A stretch of DNA of 64,000 nucleotides from Eurosta solidaginis. Its lineage: Eukaryota; Arthropoda; Insecta; Diptera; Tephritidae. The DNA lies in assembly GCF_040869045.1 (NCBI RefSeq), contig NC_090319.1, positions 283,685,693 to 283,749,692 on the forward strand, written 5' to 3'. Positions 45,845 through 58,700 of this stretch are shown here, piece after piece (within the stretch, counting starts at the first letter, position 1; each line of letters begins with the position of its first letter). A program made the translations under genes and the position numbers. The notes beneath the pieces are model-generated. The model made no database searches and had not been told where the DNA came from. It saw only the letters and a list, made by a program, of their open reading frames with translations.

Positions 45845-47138
45845 TTGCTACTCAGGAGTTTCTACCAAAAACCCGCTATTCCCAGTAGTCAAGAGCAATC
45901 CACATCTATAAAGCTCTTCCTAAAAATGCTTTCTCTGCTTCTCTTATTAAAATAATTGAAGCAGGCTGCTTCTTTTAGCTGTTCATTGGATTGTAGGCAA
46001 CGAAATTGTCCAGATGTCAAGGCCCTCTATATGCTCCTTACTCCTTCGTTTTTACGCTTTGTTACGGAGAATAGTTTTCTTCGTATTCCGATTCAGAAAA
46101 ATTTTTAAATATCAATTCAGATATTGAACATGTGAAATGACGTTTAATAACCGCCGTCCTGTCGTCCTTTTGGAAACGTTGCTTTCGACCAACGCTACCC
46201 AGATACCCGTAACCTGAGAGCATTTGTGTATAGTGTAAGGTAACCCCTATGGTAAGTGTTGATTGACCATAAAGGCAAGCAATGCTTATTAAACACAACC
46301 AACATTCACAATGAGGGTTACCTGTCAAAATGAAAGAATCCAGATTTTTCGCGCTTTCAACCCGACCGGACGCATATCACGTTAGCAAGAACTAATTTAA
46401 TATATTAGTATATAGTCAGTGCTACTTTTCATTATAATTTATATAATATTTTAATACGTTTTAAATAAATCGGTGTCCGAGCAATTTTTTTCAAGTAGAA
46501 ACTAGGCGCGTGCGAAAGTAGTGCAAGCAATTGCACAATTTAAATAAGCAAGCCGCATTCTAGCCAATACATGGCTAAAACCCATGTCCACCACAATGGA
46601 CATATGGATGACCACGATCTTCTAGAGTTCTGGGGTTAGTATTACTATCCATCTGGAACGCTCTTAACTTTCGTAGCGGACTTGCCAAAGCCTGAACGTT
46701 TTCTCTTTACTTTCCTGACTAACAAATTTACTTTGCTTTTCATCCGTCTGATTTTATCCTTACCATATATCTTCTTATTGGCAACGCTAATAGGTCGAGA
46801 GGATTGTTTTTGGGGTCATATCTATAGCTGGTTCTGATACGATGCGATAGCCGGAGAGTACTTTCTGAGCTGGTGTTCGCTGAAGAGATGGTTGTAACTT
46901 CCAAGGACTCTTGTTTTGAAGTGTGTCTTCCCACAATTCGAAGCAGTGTCGAAGACAAAAATGTTCCGACAGTTTTTCTCTAAGGCCCATAAGCATATCA
47001 GTTTCGCTTCGTTTGGCTCCCAAGAGCGAACAAATCGATTTTTGTATAGAAACATATACAATTATTACAGCATGCTATGAATTATGTTGGCCTCGCACTC
47101 TCAAAGCAAACGGTACAATAGTTGATCGATATTTATTT
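45845..47138. other. Non-coding stretch with unidentified overlapping ORFs
   Basis: Between 46740 and 47061 the minus strand is open for 70-79 codons in three frames (for example MYMFLYKNRFVRSWEP and MGAKRSETDMLMGLREKLSE). None shows a motif I recognise. It could be a decayed transposase or chance. Confidence 0.3.
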
Positions 47139-47142
47139 ATAT

Positions 47143-47515
47143 TGTAACGAATGTTAGCAGCACTGAGCGATGCTGTCATCTCTAAGCCGATGCTAAGCAG
47201 TGACGTGAATGCACATCAATAATTCAATCATTATGTATTTACATAAACGAAACAATAACTGCGTCTACATGTGCATATACGAGCAGCGGAGAGTCAATGC
47301 ACTAACACATGTATATATCTGAGAAGTTTGAGAGCTACTGGACTAGTAGATTCTGGAAGCGCCTAAAAGATGTATAAAATTGTGCAATTTTAGTTATAAC
47401 TGAGAAGTTTGAGAGCTCATGGAAAATGCTAGTAGATTCTAGGAAAATGCGAACGAGGAAACCAAAGAGTATAAAAGGCGACAGATGTTTGTATTGTGCT
47501 TATCAATCTCTTGAA
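47143..47515 (+). mobile_element. Family B solo LTR, 3' truncated
   Basis: It starts TGTAACGAATGTTAGCAG after ATAT (47139-47142), carries ATATACGAGCAGCGGAGAG, a repeated TGAGAAGTTTGAGAGCT unit (at about 47322 and 47400, a small internal duplication), and GTATAAAAGGCGAC (TATA). The sequence diverges after 47515, so the last part of the LTR is missing. Confidence 0.78.
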
Positions 47516-48590
47516 TCCCAGCTAATGACCGTTCTTGAGCTTCATTGAGAGGGATAAGAAATTGGAGGCATTTAAAATTGAAATGTCACATATATTGGTA
47601 TCAACGAAATCCTTGGTTTTTAACCTTTTTTGTTTTTGAATAAAATGAATTGCTTGAATGACATTCATAAAAGATTTTTTATGAAAGGCCTTGTCCCACT
47701 GCATAAGCGCGGAAAATCCAAATAACGAAGCATACATATTATGGGCCCTTTTTTAAGGACCAATCGATGAGGAGGATTTCCTGATGGAACAAAAGATTTA
47801 AGAAACCTCGGACCTCTTGATATTCCCATCCCCATTTTAAGGTGCCAAAAATGCGCTTTCTCGAAGCCATTTATAGTTTGTACAGATAGATTCAATATTT
47901 GGAAAAAAATTTAGGAACTAAAGCTTCAGGTGATGTCACAGTTTCGCAGAAACTTGAAGGAAAGAAATCAAATCTGATAGTAAGGAAATAGGAATTTTGC
48001 AATAATCAATTTTAAGAAGTTTATTAGAAAAGGCTGCTGCTGAAGTGTTTCCGCCAAAATGGGCTCTCAGATTTCAAAAGAAAAGAAGACGAAAAAGCAC
48101 GAATTTATTTCATCTGCGGCTGTTTAAGCAAATATGAGGAAAGCATTACCCTTGGGATGATAATTACACCTCAAATCCTTAAGGTTTCGGTCTAAAACTT
48201 GCAGTGACTGTTTATGAGTCATGGTGCACTTATCCCACACACTCACTTTGGCTTTACCGTTTGCTTATGTTGCACATCGGTGTTTCAGATGTATGCGGAC
48301 AGTGGCAATTTAAATGCTGAGGGAGCTGTATGTCCACCACACAAAGGGTATCCGCGGTACCTGAGGAAGCAACTGCCATAGTGATTTCTCTTTTTGCTCT
48401 TACATCGATTAATATCAAACTTGGCAGAAATGTTTTTTCCGGTTCTTCAAGGCGCAGCCAAAAATACCAACCCTAAAGAATACATACCCCAGAAGAATAC
48501 TAAAGGAATATCAGCCAAACACAGTTAAGCAATCAAACTTTGTGTATTGAATAACTTATGTTTTTACGGCAGCCATAGTTTTGCAAAATC
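47516..48590. other. Non-coding stretch, nothing recognised
   Basis: Two minus-strand ORFs (71 and 76 codons, 47522-47895) lack known motifs. Otherwise AT-rich filler. Confidence 0.35.
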
Positions 48591-48912
48591 CCATTTATTT
48601 TTTTTTTTTTTCAATTCCATATATTACTGTATGGGAGGTGCCACGCCCCCTTATCCTTTACCCCACATTTTCTTGGTGGTGTTAGGGATTGACCTCATTT
48701 AACTCCTTACTGAATTTCAATGTTCTAGCATGAATACCTTCAGAGTTATGCAGTACCAAAAACTCCTTTTGTAGGGGAGGTTCCCAGTCCCTTTTATATA
48801 TCGAAATAATTTTTAGCCTATGACCGTCTTTGGAAGATGTCTAGTGGGTGGTGAAAATTTGGTTGCAATCGGTCGAACCGTTTAGGACCCGACCCAATAT
48901 ATACCTACATAC
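48591..48912. repeat. Short dispersed repeat segment
   Basis: It contains GGAGGTGCCACGCCCCC and GGTTGCAATCGGTCGAACCG followed by TTTAGGACCC and tandem ATACATAC. These GC-rich words within AT-rich DNA look like family A-type non-coding repeats, but the family A ends were not found. Confidence 0.4.
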
Positions 48913-48916
48913 ATAC

Positions 48917-49454
48917 TGAAACAAATTTAGTGCAATTCCGCTTATTTGCAACCTTCTACTAACGTTCGCATCGCTAAATTGTTGAATAAAATACTCCAAC
49001 ATTCTGTATGACAAAGTGGTCTTTATTAGACTGCCTTGAAATTACTTCAAAATTAAACTTCACTTCGCAGCTGATAGAGTGTTCAAACCAAACTGATCTG
49101 ATTACTCAGCTTTAACTCCTTTTATACTCTGTGATGTCTCGTTCGCATATTTCTGGGCGTTTCTTCTTCTAGAATTTACTACTTGTATACCAGCTATAAA
49201 CCCACCAGCTATAAACTACAGATGCACGTTTATAGCTCCTCATATGCGGGTGTATATGTGAGTGATACTTCGACCGATGATTGCATACTTTTGTGAGCAT
49301 CTCAGATATATGCATGTGTTTGTGCATATCTCTCCGTTTCTTGTATGTACATATGTGTAGACATAATGATTGATTTGTTTATTTAGATACAAGTGAATGC
49401 TTAGTATCGGCTTAGAGATGGTAGTATGCCTTAGTGTTGCTAATATTCGTTACA
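48917..49454 (-). mobile_element. Complete family B solo LTR with ATAC duplication
   Basis: A 538-bp LTR between TGAAACAAATTTAG (48917, a mutated TGTAACGAATTTAG end) and ATATTCGTTACA (49454), flanked by ATAC at 48913-48916 and 49455-49458. The internal order is the same as in the other copies. It is an independent insertion, because its duplication differs from the ATAT sites. Confidence 0.88.
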
Positions 49455-49458
49455 ATAC

Positions 49459-50197
49459 ATAATTTGAATTTTATATATATATATTGTAATTGTAGTCTAA
49501 CTAACTTTTTTTTAATCGAATCCATTTCTTGTTATAAAGTTAAGAACATTTTATGTAGCTCAAGTACCCCTCATACATAACTCGATAAAAAAGGTCGCAG
49601 GATTTGTTTAGTTCCTAATTGAAGTTTAACACAAACTTAAACGCTAGCACTTCATCCGCCTTGGAAATATTAAGGAAATGAACGCCTGCTAAAACTTTGC
49701 TTTTTACGATAACTTAAAACGCCCAAACGTTTCAGACATAAATCTTAATTTTTAGTGTTTGATAAAATAATTTCTTTTTTGGTTAACACAAATCCAATTC
49801 ACAGACGCATGGTACGAATATAAGCTAAAACAAACAAGGATTATGCCAATTTATGTTTTCTGAAACATAAAGTGTATTAAAAAGGACGAAGGCGTATGAG
49901 CTAATTTTACATTGAAACGTGTAAGGAAATTCTTGTACTAATAAGCCGACACGTACACGGCCATATCATGTCACTAAGGCATAAGGAACGCTTCTATATA
50001 TGACTTCAAAAGTGCTTCCTTTTTGGCAGACATTTACGCTCGCAGGTCATACCGCGCTCATAAATAAGTACGACACAGTAAAACACAACCAGCTATGTAC
50101 ATACTTATAAAGGCGGCTTTTTTTTTTTTGTGCCCACCAAGTGCTTATAATGAAATGAACGAATATATTCGCAGTATTTAACTTTGTACAACATAGC
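49459..50197. other. Non-coding stretch, nothing recognised
   Basis: AT-rich, with a poly-T run near 50118. No gene was seen. Confidence 0.4.
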
Positions 50198-50199
50198 TA

Positions 50200-51290
50200 C
50201 AGTGTTGGTTTATACAATAGCAATTGTAACATTTACCTAAAAAAAGTTAAAAATAGGGACGGATATTACTACAAACAGCAAAATAGTTACAGTACAGTCT
50301 GATGATGTTGAAATAGCCTCCCAGATTGAAAATGGTCAAGCGAAAAAAAAGTATACGTCGAAGTACGAGCCCAAATCATTATTTTGCAAAAAAACAAGGA
50401 GAAAAAATCGATAAATAGCCAAACTTTTGAGAATATCTCTAAGTTCCGTTTATACGGCCATTAGAAGATATCGGGAAACTGGACAAAATATTAACAGAAA
50501 ACGATCTGGTCGACCAAGAAAGACAAATCAAATAATCGACAACATTATATATGCAATAAGTAAGGCCAATAGACGGAAATCTGCATCACAAATTCGTGCT
50601 GAGATCAATGAAGACTTGGATTCACCAATATCGCTCACGACAGTCAAAGGCCGGCTTTAAGAAAACGGTATGATTGGACGCATTGCTATCAGAAAGCCAC
50701 TTCTACGGCCAGTAGATAAACAGAAAAGACTGAAGTTCGCTCAAGAACATATTGACTGGACGATTGATCAGTGGAAGTCAGTTTTATGGCAAGACGAATC
50801 AAAATTCGAAATTTCGGTAGCCATAGCGGTCAATATGTTCGCACGGCAATAAACGATTCAAAGCAAATTGCACTATGCCACCTGTGAAATATGGCGGTGG
50901 CTCAGTGATCGTTTGGGGTTATTTCAGCTGCGCTAGCGTTGGTCAACTAAAAAAATTGGAGGAATTATGAAAAGAGAGCAGTATCACAGTATACTCCAAT
51001 GCCATGCAATACCATCTGGCATTCATTTGATTGGTCGTGGATTCATTTACCAACCAGATAACGATCCGAAACATACACCAAAACTTCGTACTTCTTATTT
51101 AGAACGCAAAAAGTCGCAGGTGATTTTGATACCATGGAGTGGCCACCACAATTCCCCGATTTACATCCCATCGAGCTATTGTGAGAAGAATAGGATCGAT
51201 GTGTGAGAGATCTAAAGCCAACAAGCCTTCCTGACCTCTGGGATTGTTGGAATCAAAGGTCTCGGAATGACCAAAGTGATTTATTTGCTA
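50200..51290 (+). mobile_element. Tc1-like DNA transposon, 3' end missing
   Basis: The left end CAGTGTTGGTTTATACAATA begins at 50200 after TA (50198-50199), as expected for Tc1/mariner insertion. The transposase follows. The matching right inverted repeat was not found near 51290, so the element is truncated there. Confidence 0.75.
50332..51265 (+). pseudogene. Tc1-like transposase, frameshifted
   Basis: A likely start is the ATG at 50332 (MVKRKK). Motifs in order: the N-terminal paired-type helix-turn-helix (RISLSSVYTAIRRYRETG), an AT-hook-like GRPRK, WKSVLWQDESKFEI with the first catalytic Asp, YGGGSVIVWGYFS, GFIYQPDNDPKHTPK with the second Asp, and, in another frame, EWPPQFPDLHPIELL with the catalytic Glu. 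At least three frameshifts, a stop at 50658-50660 and a TGA after IELL disrupt it. Tc1 transposases cut and paste at TA. Confidence 0.85.
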
Positions 51291-52657
51291 CTCTTCAGCC
51301 AGCTTAATACTTTCGACCTACAACTAAAGGACATGTGCCCAAAATGTCAGGTCCCTTCATGAGGAAGGTGTACCTTCCCGGCTGGCTTATCAATTCTTTA
51401 AGGTAAAGGCGCACATAAACTCTATTCAAAACATGTCATAGACGTGGCAAAGAACAATTAAACCTTGCGACATCTATTTCAGTACTAGACATCTACTAGT
51501 TTAGTACTAATGCGTGAAAATGCAGATTTGATATCCGAAAAGAGACTCCGTCTACAAGTCAGCTTCAGCTATGGAGCAGAAGCTGCACCATGATAGACTT
51601 AAAGAAAATATATCCAAAATATGCCTCCTTCGCATAGATGATAGGGAAGGCCGAAAGAAGTCCCAAAAGGCAAAGTTCAACGCCAACGAGGTGGCTTAAT
51701 TGAGGCCAATTGACGTCGCCCCATGGCTGTATGCACTACGTGGTTACATTGTTGCTTTCAGTAGCATCACAAATTTTTCCCGTCATAGCCGCTAGACTAC
51801 TTCAGTAGCATCAGAAGCAGTCGTATCAAAATAAACGTCTCAACTTTAAAATTGGTCTGCAAGATAATAAGGACACAGATCGAATGCAGTTCGAACACTG
51901 CGTAAACTTGTAAAATTATTAATCATCATTTGTACTTAACACTTTCCCTTAACAAGCGTCTCAGGAGTGCGGTTTTCAAAAGGAGCGTTCTGTTCCCCAA
52001 AGCCTTGGTGAACAGGCCACATACGTTTATACTACATGAAGCCTCCGGTCTCGATTTTTGATTCTTATTGAAAAATTATTGATTTCTTATCAATTTACTA
52101 TCAAAAAGTAATCGATTTTATATCGAAAAGCTATAGATTTTTATCGATTTTTTATCCAAAAACTAGAACTGTGACAAACAGACAAGAATTCCGTAACATG
52201 GCTTGACGCCCCTGCATATTTCCGACAATGCAAAAAAGCAATATTCCGTACACGTTCCACAGTAAATAGGCGTTGATACTGCATGCTCAGTTTCTAAAAA
52301 ACTATACCTAGAAACTTTAAAATTGATTGTCATATCGTTCCAAAGGAATTGGCTGGAATTCAAAAATATAATTAAATTTTTTTTAAATTTTTGCCATTTT
52401 ATTGCACAACAATGTACGTAATTGCCATTCAGGAGGATGTGACAACACAAATCCTATCCAATGTTGCACGATGACCTTCTGGTCGCACGAAGCTCAAACA
52501 TGAGCCATAAATTTCACGAGCACACGAGCCTTGAGTACGGATTTATGTAACGGGAACATTGTTAAAAAGTATGCATAAATGCATAAAGCTACCATGGAAG
52601 ACACGAAAAGTGTGTAGGAGGAAGTAAATCTTAAGAGCAAACTGAATGCAAAACCAA
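51291..52657. other. Non-coding stretch with a small TATCGA cluster
   Basis: At 52040-52160 a run of TTATCGA/ATCGATTTT words resembles the larger cluster at 35280-35680. No gene was recognised. Confidence 0.4.
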
Positions 52658-52789
52658 CAAGTAAGGAAGGCTAAGTTCGGGTGTAACCGAACATTACATA
52701 CTCAGCTGAGAGCTTTTGTACACAAAATAAGGGAAAATCACCATGTAGGAAAATGAACCTAATGTAAGCCTGGAATGTGTTATTATGAC

Positions 52790-53705
52790 ATGGGTATCAA
52801 ATGGAAGGTATTAAAGAGTATTTTAAAGGGAGTGGGCCATAGTTCTATATGTGGACGCTATTTCGGGATATCGCCATAAAGGTGGACCAGGGATGACTCT
52901 AGAATGCGTTTGGACGATATGGGTGTCAAATAGAAGGCGTTAGTGAGTATTTTAAAAGGGAGCGGGCCTTAGTTTTATAGGTGGACGCCTTTTCCAGATA
53001 TCGCCATAAAGGTGGACCAGAGTTTACTCTAGAATGCGTTTGTACAATATGGGTATCAAACGAAAGGTGATGTTGTTGTTGTTGTTGTAGCGATAAGGTT
53101 GCTCCCCAAAGGCTTTGGGGAGTGTTATCGATGTGATGGTCCTTTGCCGGATACAGATCCGGTACGCTCCGGTACCACAGCACCATTAAGGTGCTAGAAC
53201 AACCATCTTGCGAACGATTTATGTGGCCACATTAAACCTTCAGGCCATCACCTACCTCCTCACCCAAATTTCCATTAGGTGCTTAGGGTCGCCAGAGCCT
53301 CGTCTGTTAGTGAAACAGGATTCGCCGCGGATAGGTGAGGTTGACAATTGGGTTTGGAGAAGCTATATATTGCGCTGGCAACCTGAAGGTTTGCGCTACA
53401 CAGCCCCTTGAATCTGGTATTTTAGTCGCCTGTTACGACAGGCATACCTACCGCGGGTATATTCTGACCCCCTAAACTGATGGGATCACCGAAATCTGAT
53501 AATGCGTATTTTAAAAGGGAGTGGGCCTTAGTTCCATAGGTGGACACTTTTCGAGATATCACCATAAAGGTGGACCAGGGCTGACTCTAGAATGTGTTTG
53601 TACATTATGGGTATCAAATGAAAAGTACTAATGGGCGTTTTAAAGGGAAGTGGCCCTTAGTTGTATATGCGAAAGCATTTTCGACATATCGACCAAAATG
53701 TGGAC
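52790..53705 (+). repeat. About 130-bp tandem repeat inside the family A copy
   Basis: Units start with ATGGGTATCAAATGG and include GGAGTGGGCCTTAGTT, GATATCGCCATAAAGGTGGA and GACTCTAGAATGCGTTTG. Starts at 52790, 52919 and 53049 give periods of 129-130. Further units follow the SINE insertion, about five in total. Confidence 0.85.
53071..53489 (-). mobile_element. SINE-like element with a CAA tail
   Basis: On the minus strand it begins near GGTGATCCCATCAGTTTAGG, has GGTAGGTATGCCTGTCGTAA, CACCTATCCGCGGCGAATCC and TTAATGGTGCTGTGGTACCG, and ends in a (CAA)n tail (53071-53090). Flanks CGAAAGGTGA (53061-53070) and CGAAATCTGA (53490-53499) match at 8 of 10 sites, a plausible target duplication. No long ORF, about 420 bp. 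Whether it is a true SINE or a truncated LINE is open. Confidence 0.7.
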
Positions 53706-54960
53706 CAGGGTGACCCAAAGCATCATCTGTCGGGTACCGCTAATTTATTTATATATGTAATACCACGAACAGTATTCCTGCCAAGATTCCAAGGGCTTTT
53801 GATTTCGCCCTGCAGAACTTTTTCATTTTCTTCTACTTAATATGGCATGTGTCACACCCATTTCACAAAGTTTTTCCTAAGTTATATTTTGCGTCAAAAA
53901 ACCAATCCAGTTACCATGTTTCATCCCTTTTTTCGTATTTGGTATAGAATTATTTAATTTTTTTCATTTTTCGTAATTTTCGATATCGAAAAAGTGGGCG
54001 TGATCTTAGTCGGATTTCGGCTATTTTTTATATTAAGATAAAGTGAGCTCAGATAAGTGCGTGAACTAAGTTTAGTAAAGATATATCGATTTTTGCTCAA
54101 GTTATCGTTGTTATCGGCCGAGCGGAAGGACACACGGTCGACTGTTTATAAAAACGGGGTGTGGCTTCAACCGACTCCGCCCATTTTCACAGAACAGTTA
54201 CCGTTATAGAATCTATGCCCTACCAAATTTCACAAGGATTGGTAATTTTTTTTCGACTTATGGCATTAAAAGTATTCTAGACGAATTAAATGAAAAAGGG
54301 GGGGCCACTCCCATTTTGAAATTTTCTTTTATTTTTGTATTTTGTTGCATCATATCATTACTGGAGTCGAACGTTGACATAATTTTCTTATATACTGTAA
54401 AGATATTAAATATTTTGTTAAAATTGTACTTAAATAATTTTTTTTTTTTAAAGTGGGCATGTTTTTCCCACGATTTTGCTAATTTTTAGTTAGAACATAT
54501 ATAGTAATATTAGTTACTTTCCTGCCAAATTTCATCATGATATCTTCAACGACTGCCAAATTACAGATTGTAAAACTTTTAAATTACCTACTTTTAAAAG
54601 TGGGCGGTGCCACGCCCACAGTCCAAAATTTTACTAATTTTCTATTCTGCGTTATAAGGTCAACTCACCTACAAAGTTTCATCACTTTCTCCGTCTTTGG
54701 TAATGAATTATCGCATTTTTTCGATTTTTCCTAATTTTCGATATCGAAGAATTGGGCGTGGTTATAGTCCGATATCGTTCATTTCAAATAGCGATCTGTG
54801 GTGAGTGCCCAGAAGCCACATACCAAATTTCATTAAGATGCCTCAAAATTTACTCAAGTTATCGTTTTAACAGACAGACGGACGGACCGACAGACGGACG
54901 GACGGACGGACATGGCTCAATCAAATTTTTTTCGATACTGTTGATTTTGATATATGGAAG

Positions 54961-55263
54961 TGTCACGCCTATTAAAATGCATCCCTACAAGTTCAACACT
55001 GACAACACGACTCTACCGGCGTCACTAGTAAACGAATATCTCCGAAGAGCGGTCATACGAGTACGGGCAGTGCGGTTTCATATAAAATATCATATATTAA
55101 TTCATAACTCTGTAATCACAAATACCTTTGCTATAAAATGATTACTAATTATATCTACTAATTTTAACTAACATTTGAACGCTTTTATTAGTAAACGAAC
55201 ATCCTGATACGTAAGTAATATATCGTGTATATACATGTGTGACGACATTCGGTATATATACGA
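54961..55263 (+). repeat. 5' LTR of the Ty3/gypsy element
   Basis: It begins TGTCACGCCTATTAAAATGC and ends GTATATATACGA. It differs from the 3' LTR at 54962 (G versus A), 55182 (C versus A) and 55210 (C versus T). A 54-codon frame beginning MHPYKFNTDN is open within each LTR. That is unlikely to be functional. Confidence 0.92.
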
Positions 55264-55750
55264 CAGTTCAGAAGTAAGATTGAACTACGCCTACGAACGG
55301 TGCGAAAATTTGTGAATTTATTAATTTAAAATATTAATGAAATGTATAACTGCAACAAGCGTTATCAAAACTAAATAACCAAACGGGTTTAATTGTGAAA
55401 ACGCGTGAAATAGAAAGTTTCAGTGTCAAACGTTTTAACACGAAACATAACCACACATTTTGTGAGACTCCGGCAAATTTTAGGGCTCCAGCGACATACG
55501 CTTTGTAGGTGCGCTCAACGGAAAAATTCGAATTGGTAGTTTTGCAATTCGTGCATACATATGTACATCAATTGTCGCATCTCTTTGTATTTTCGTTTTA
55601 TATTTGGTTTGTGTTTCATTATACGCATTCGCTAACGTTTCAAAACCGTGTATATATCTATCTTGTACTCGCACGTGTGTCATTACTAATCGCTCGTACA
55701 TTTGTGTTGTCGTGTATACAAATAACATCGAATAAAGCAATCAAAACAAA

Positions 55751-58700
55751 ATGTCGAAAATAAATATCACTTTAAAAGAATTGCGAAAAAAATGCAAGGA
55801 CGCTGGTTTGCCAACTTCTGGCACGAAAAACCAACTCCTGCAACGTTTAAATACAAATGAAGAAAATAATCTTAGCGAATATGAAAGTGAAGCAGACGAA
55901 GTCACTATGGTAGAACGTATATCTGCGCTCGAGAAAACTATTGAGCGCCTAGTAAATAAACAAACAACAACAAATGTAAATGCGCGAGTGAATTCGCGTA
56001 CGCAAAATTTCGAGCCGACAATATCGTCATCACCTGTTACACCCGTGTATACGTGTAATACAAATATGCAACCAACAACAACGTATGTAAGTAGCAATTT
56101 CATGCCGCAGTGGCAGAGGGCAGAGATACCAACTGCACCTTTCCAACAAATTCCAATTGGAAGCAATGTTTTTCATGCAAATAGTGTTCCAATGCCATTG
56201 TATTCCGAATATTCTTCTTATAAGATCAAAGATATTGTTGAGATATTACCTAATTATAACGCAACAAGCGAAACATCTTTAAATTCAATACAATTCGTTA
56301 AACGTGTTGAAATGCTGAAAAATGCCTATAATTGGCAAGAAAGTGCCATAATTTTTGCTGTGCAACAAAAAATGCGTGGTGCCGCAAAATTATGGATCGA
56401 TTCACTACAGTGCGCGTTTGTAAATTGGCCACAGTTTGTAAACAAATTCTTAACAGATTTTCCGTGTACGATTAATGAAGCGGATTCGCATATAAAACTC
56501 TCGCGAACAAAACGTCACCAAAACGAATCGCCGGTTGAATACTTTTATAAAATGTTAGCACTCGGAAATAAAGGTGGGTTAACAGAATCTAGTATTGCGC
56601 GACACATTATAAATGGTGTAAATGATAACGATCTTAAACGCAAAATATCGAACGAATATACGCGCTGTCAAGATTTGTTGAAGGACATAATGAGTTACAA
56701 TGTTTATAACGACGTACAACAAAGTGCATATAAACCAAAAATAAGTTATTCCACAACAAAATCGCAACCAGTAGTTGTGAAAGAATGCGTTGATTCGTCT
56801 AACAATAAACAAATCCCGCGTGCAACAAATAATCTAGAGTGCTATAATTGTGCTAAATTCGGTCACTTAGCTATTAATTGTACAGAGCCACAGAAAAAAC
56901 AAAGGTGTTTAAAGTGTCAACGCACGACACATAGAAGTGAAAAGTGTCCGGCCCAAAAGAAAGATATCGTAAACACAATAGAAGCTCCGGTTGTTTATAA
57001 AAATGTTAAAAAAAATAACGACAGTATCGTGAAGAATATAAGCCTAAATGGTCATGCCACAAATGGTTTCGTCGACCCAGGTAGTACCCGTACGCTAGTA
57101 CGAAAAACATTTGCTAACCGTATAGGAACACTCAAAAACCTAATAACAGTGCTACGAGGTTTTGGTGGTGGAGAATACATTTCCACTTGCGTAATAAATG
57201 TATTGTTAAAGATTGATGATCACGCATTTGAAGCAAATCTAGTGGTTATTAGTGACGAGCTAATTTCGGAAAACGTACTCCTCGGGAAGGATGTACTGTG
57301 CGGTTCGAGTACGCGTTTAATAATTGAAAACGATGAATGTCGTATCGAGCAAGTTCGTAACATAACTAGTCCACACGGGTTAAATGAAAAAGAGAATCAA
57401 CAATTCGAAAACGTACTAAACGAGTACAGAGGAGTGTTTGCAAGTAATATCGAAAATATTGGAAAATGCGGGGTTTCAAAAATGAAAATTGTTCTAAAGA
57501 ATGATACGCCGATTCAGTTAAAACCATATCGAGTTCCGTTTGCTAAACGTCCGATAATATCGCAAATAATTTCGGAGTTGCTAGAAAATAATATAATTCG
57601 TCCGAGCGAATCTTCGTTTTCGTCTCCAGTTGTTTTAGTGGAGAAAAAGAACAAAGAGCATAGACTCTGCATAGATTACCGTTGCCTTAACAAAAACACA
57701 GTGAAACAACCATTCCCCATGCCGAATATGGAGGAACAGTTTGCGCAACTCGCGGGTAACCGGTATTTTAGTACTCTCGACCTCCGTATGGGCTATCATC
57801 AGATAGAAATCGATGAGCCGTCAAAACAATATACCGCGTTCGTAACTTCAGATGGACACTTCGAGTTTAACCGTATGCCTTTCGGTCTCGTAAACGCGCC
57901 GGCGACTTTCCAGTCTATAATGAATAAAATCGCGGCTAAAATGAATTCGGGCGAAGTTGTAATTTATTTAGACGACATCGTAATACCAAGTAAAACTGTA
58001 TGTGAAGGACTGCTACGTTTAGAGCGGTTCCTAAAACTTTTAAAAGAAGCAGGACTTACACAACGCCCTGATAAGTGTAAGTTCCTGGCAACAGAGATTG
58101 AGTACCTTGGACACGGCATTAACGAGAACGGCATTACACCGGGACTACATAAGGTCAACGCCATAAAGAATTTTCAACGGCCTACCAATGTAACGGAGGT
58201 AAGAAGATTTTTAGGTCTCACGGGTTTCTTTCGAAAATTCGTAAAGGACTATTCAATTTTATTGAAACCACTCTGCATTTTACTAACTAAAAATAATCAG
58301 GACAAATTTACTTGGGGTCCTGAGCAACAGCATGCTTTTGAAACATTAATTTCCCTACTAACGAATGAACCAATCCTTGTGTTATATGACTACAATGCCC
58401 AACATGAAGTACATACCGACGCAAGTAGTGTTGGGTTAGCAGGTGTACTTCTACAATCAACCGATGGGGGTGAATTGCGGCCCATATTTTATTATAGTCG
58501 TCATTGCACCGATACCGAAACTCGATACCACAGCTACGAGCTCGAAGTTCTCGCTGTTGTGGAAACACTACAACGTTTTCACATATACCTACTAGGAAAA
58601 CCCTTTCGTCTTGTAACAGACTTCTCTGCAATCGCGCAAGTAAAGCAGAATAAAGAACTTAAGTCCAAAATAGCACTCTGGTGGCTAAAATTACTCGAGT

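Noticed and set aside
46740..47061. Three overlapping minus-strand ORFs that might be a transposase fragment
   Set aside because: No catalytic motif, zinc finger or family signature was recognised, and open frames of 70-80 codons are common by chance.
55088..55141. LTR-internal ORF beginning MHPYKFNTDN, present twice
   Set aside because: It occurs in both LTRs because they are copies of each other. The frame extends into different flanks on each side and has no known domain.
55741..56166. 141-codon minus-strand ORF opposite Gag
   Set aside because: It is antisense to a well-supported coding region and has no recognisable domain. It is a shadow frame of the Gag codons.
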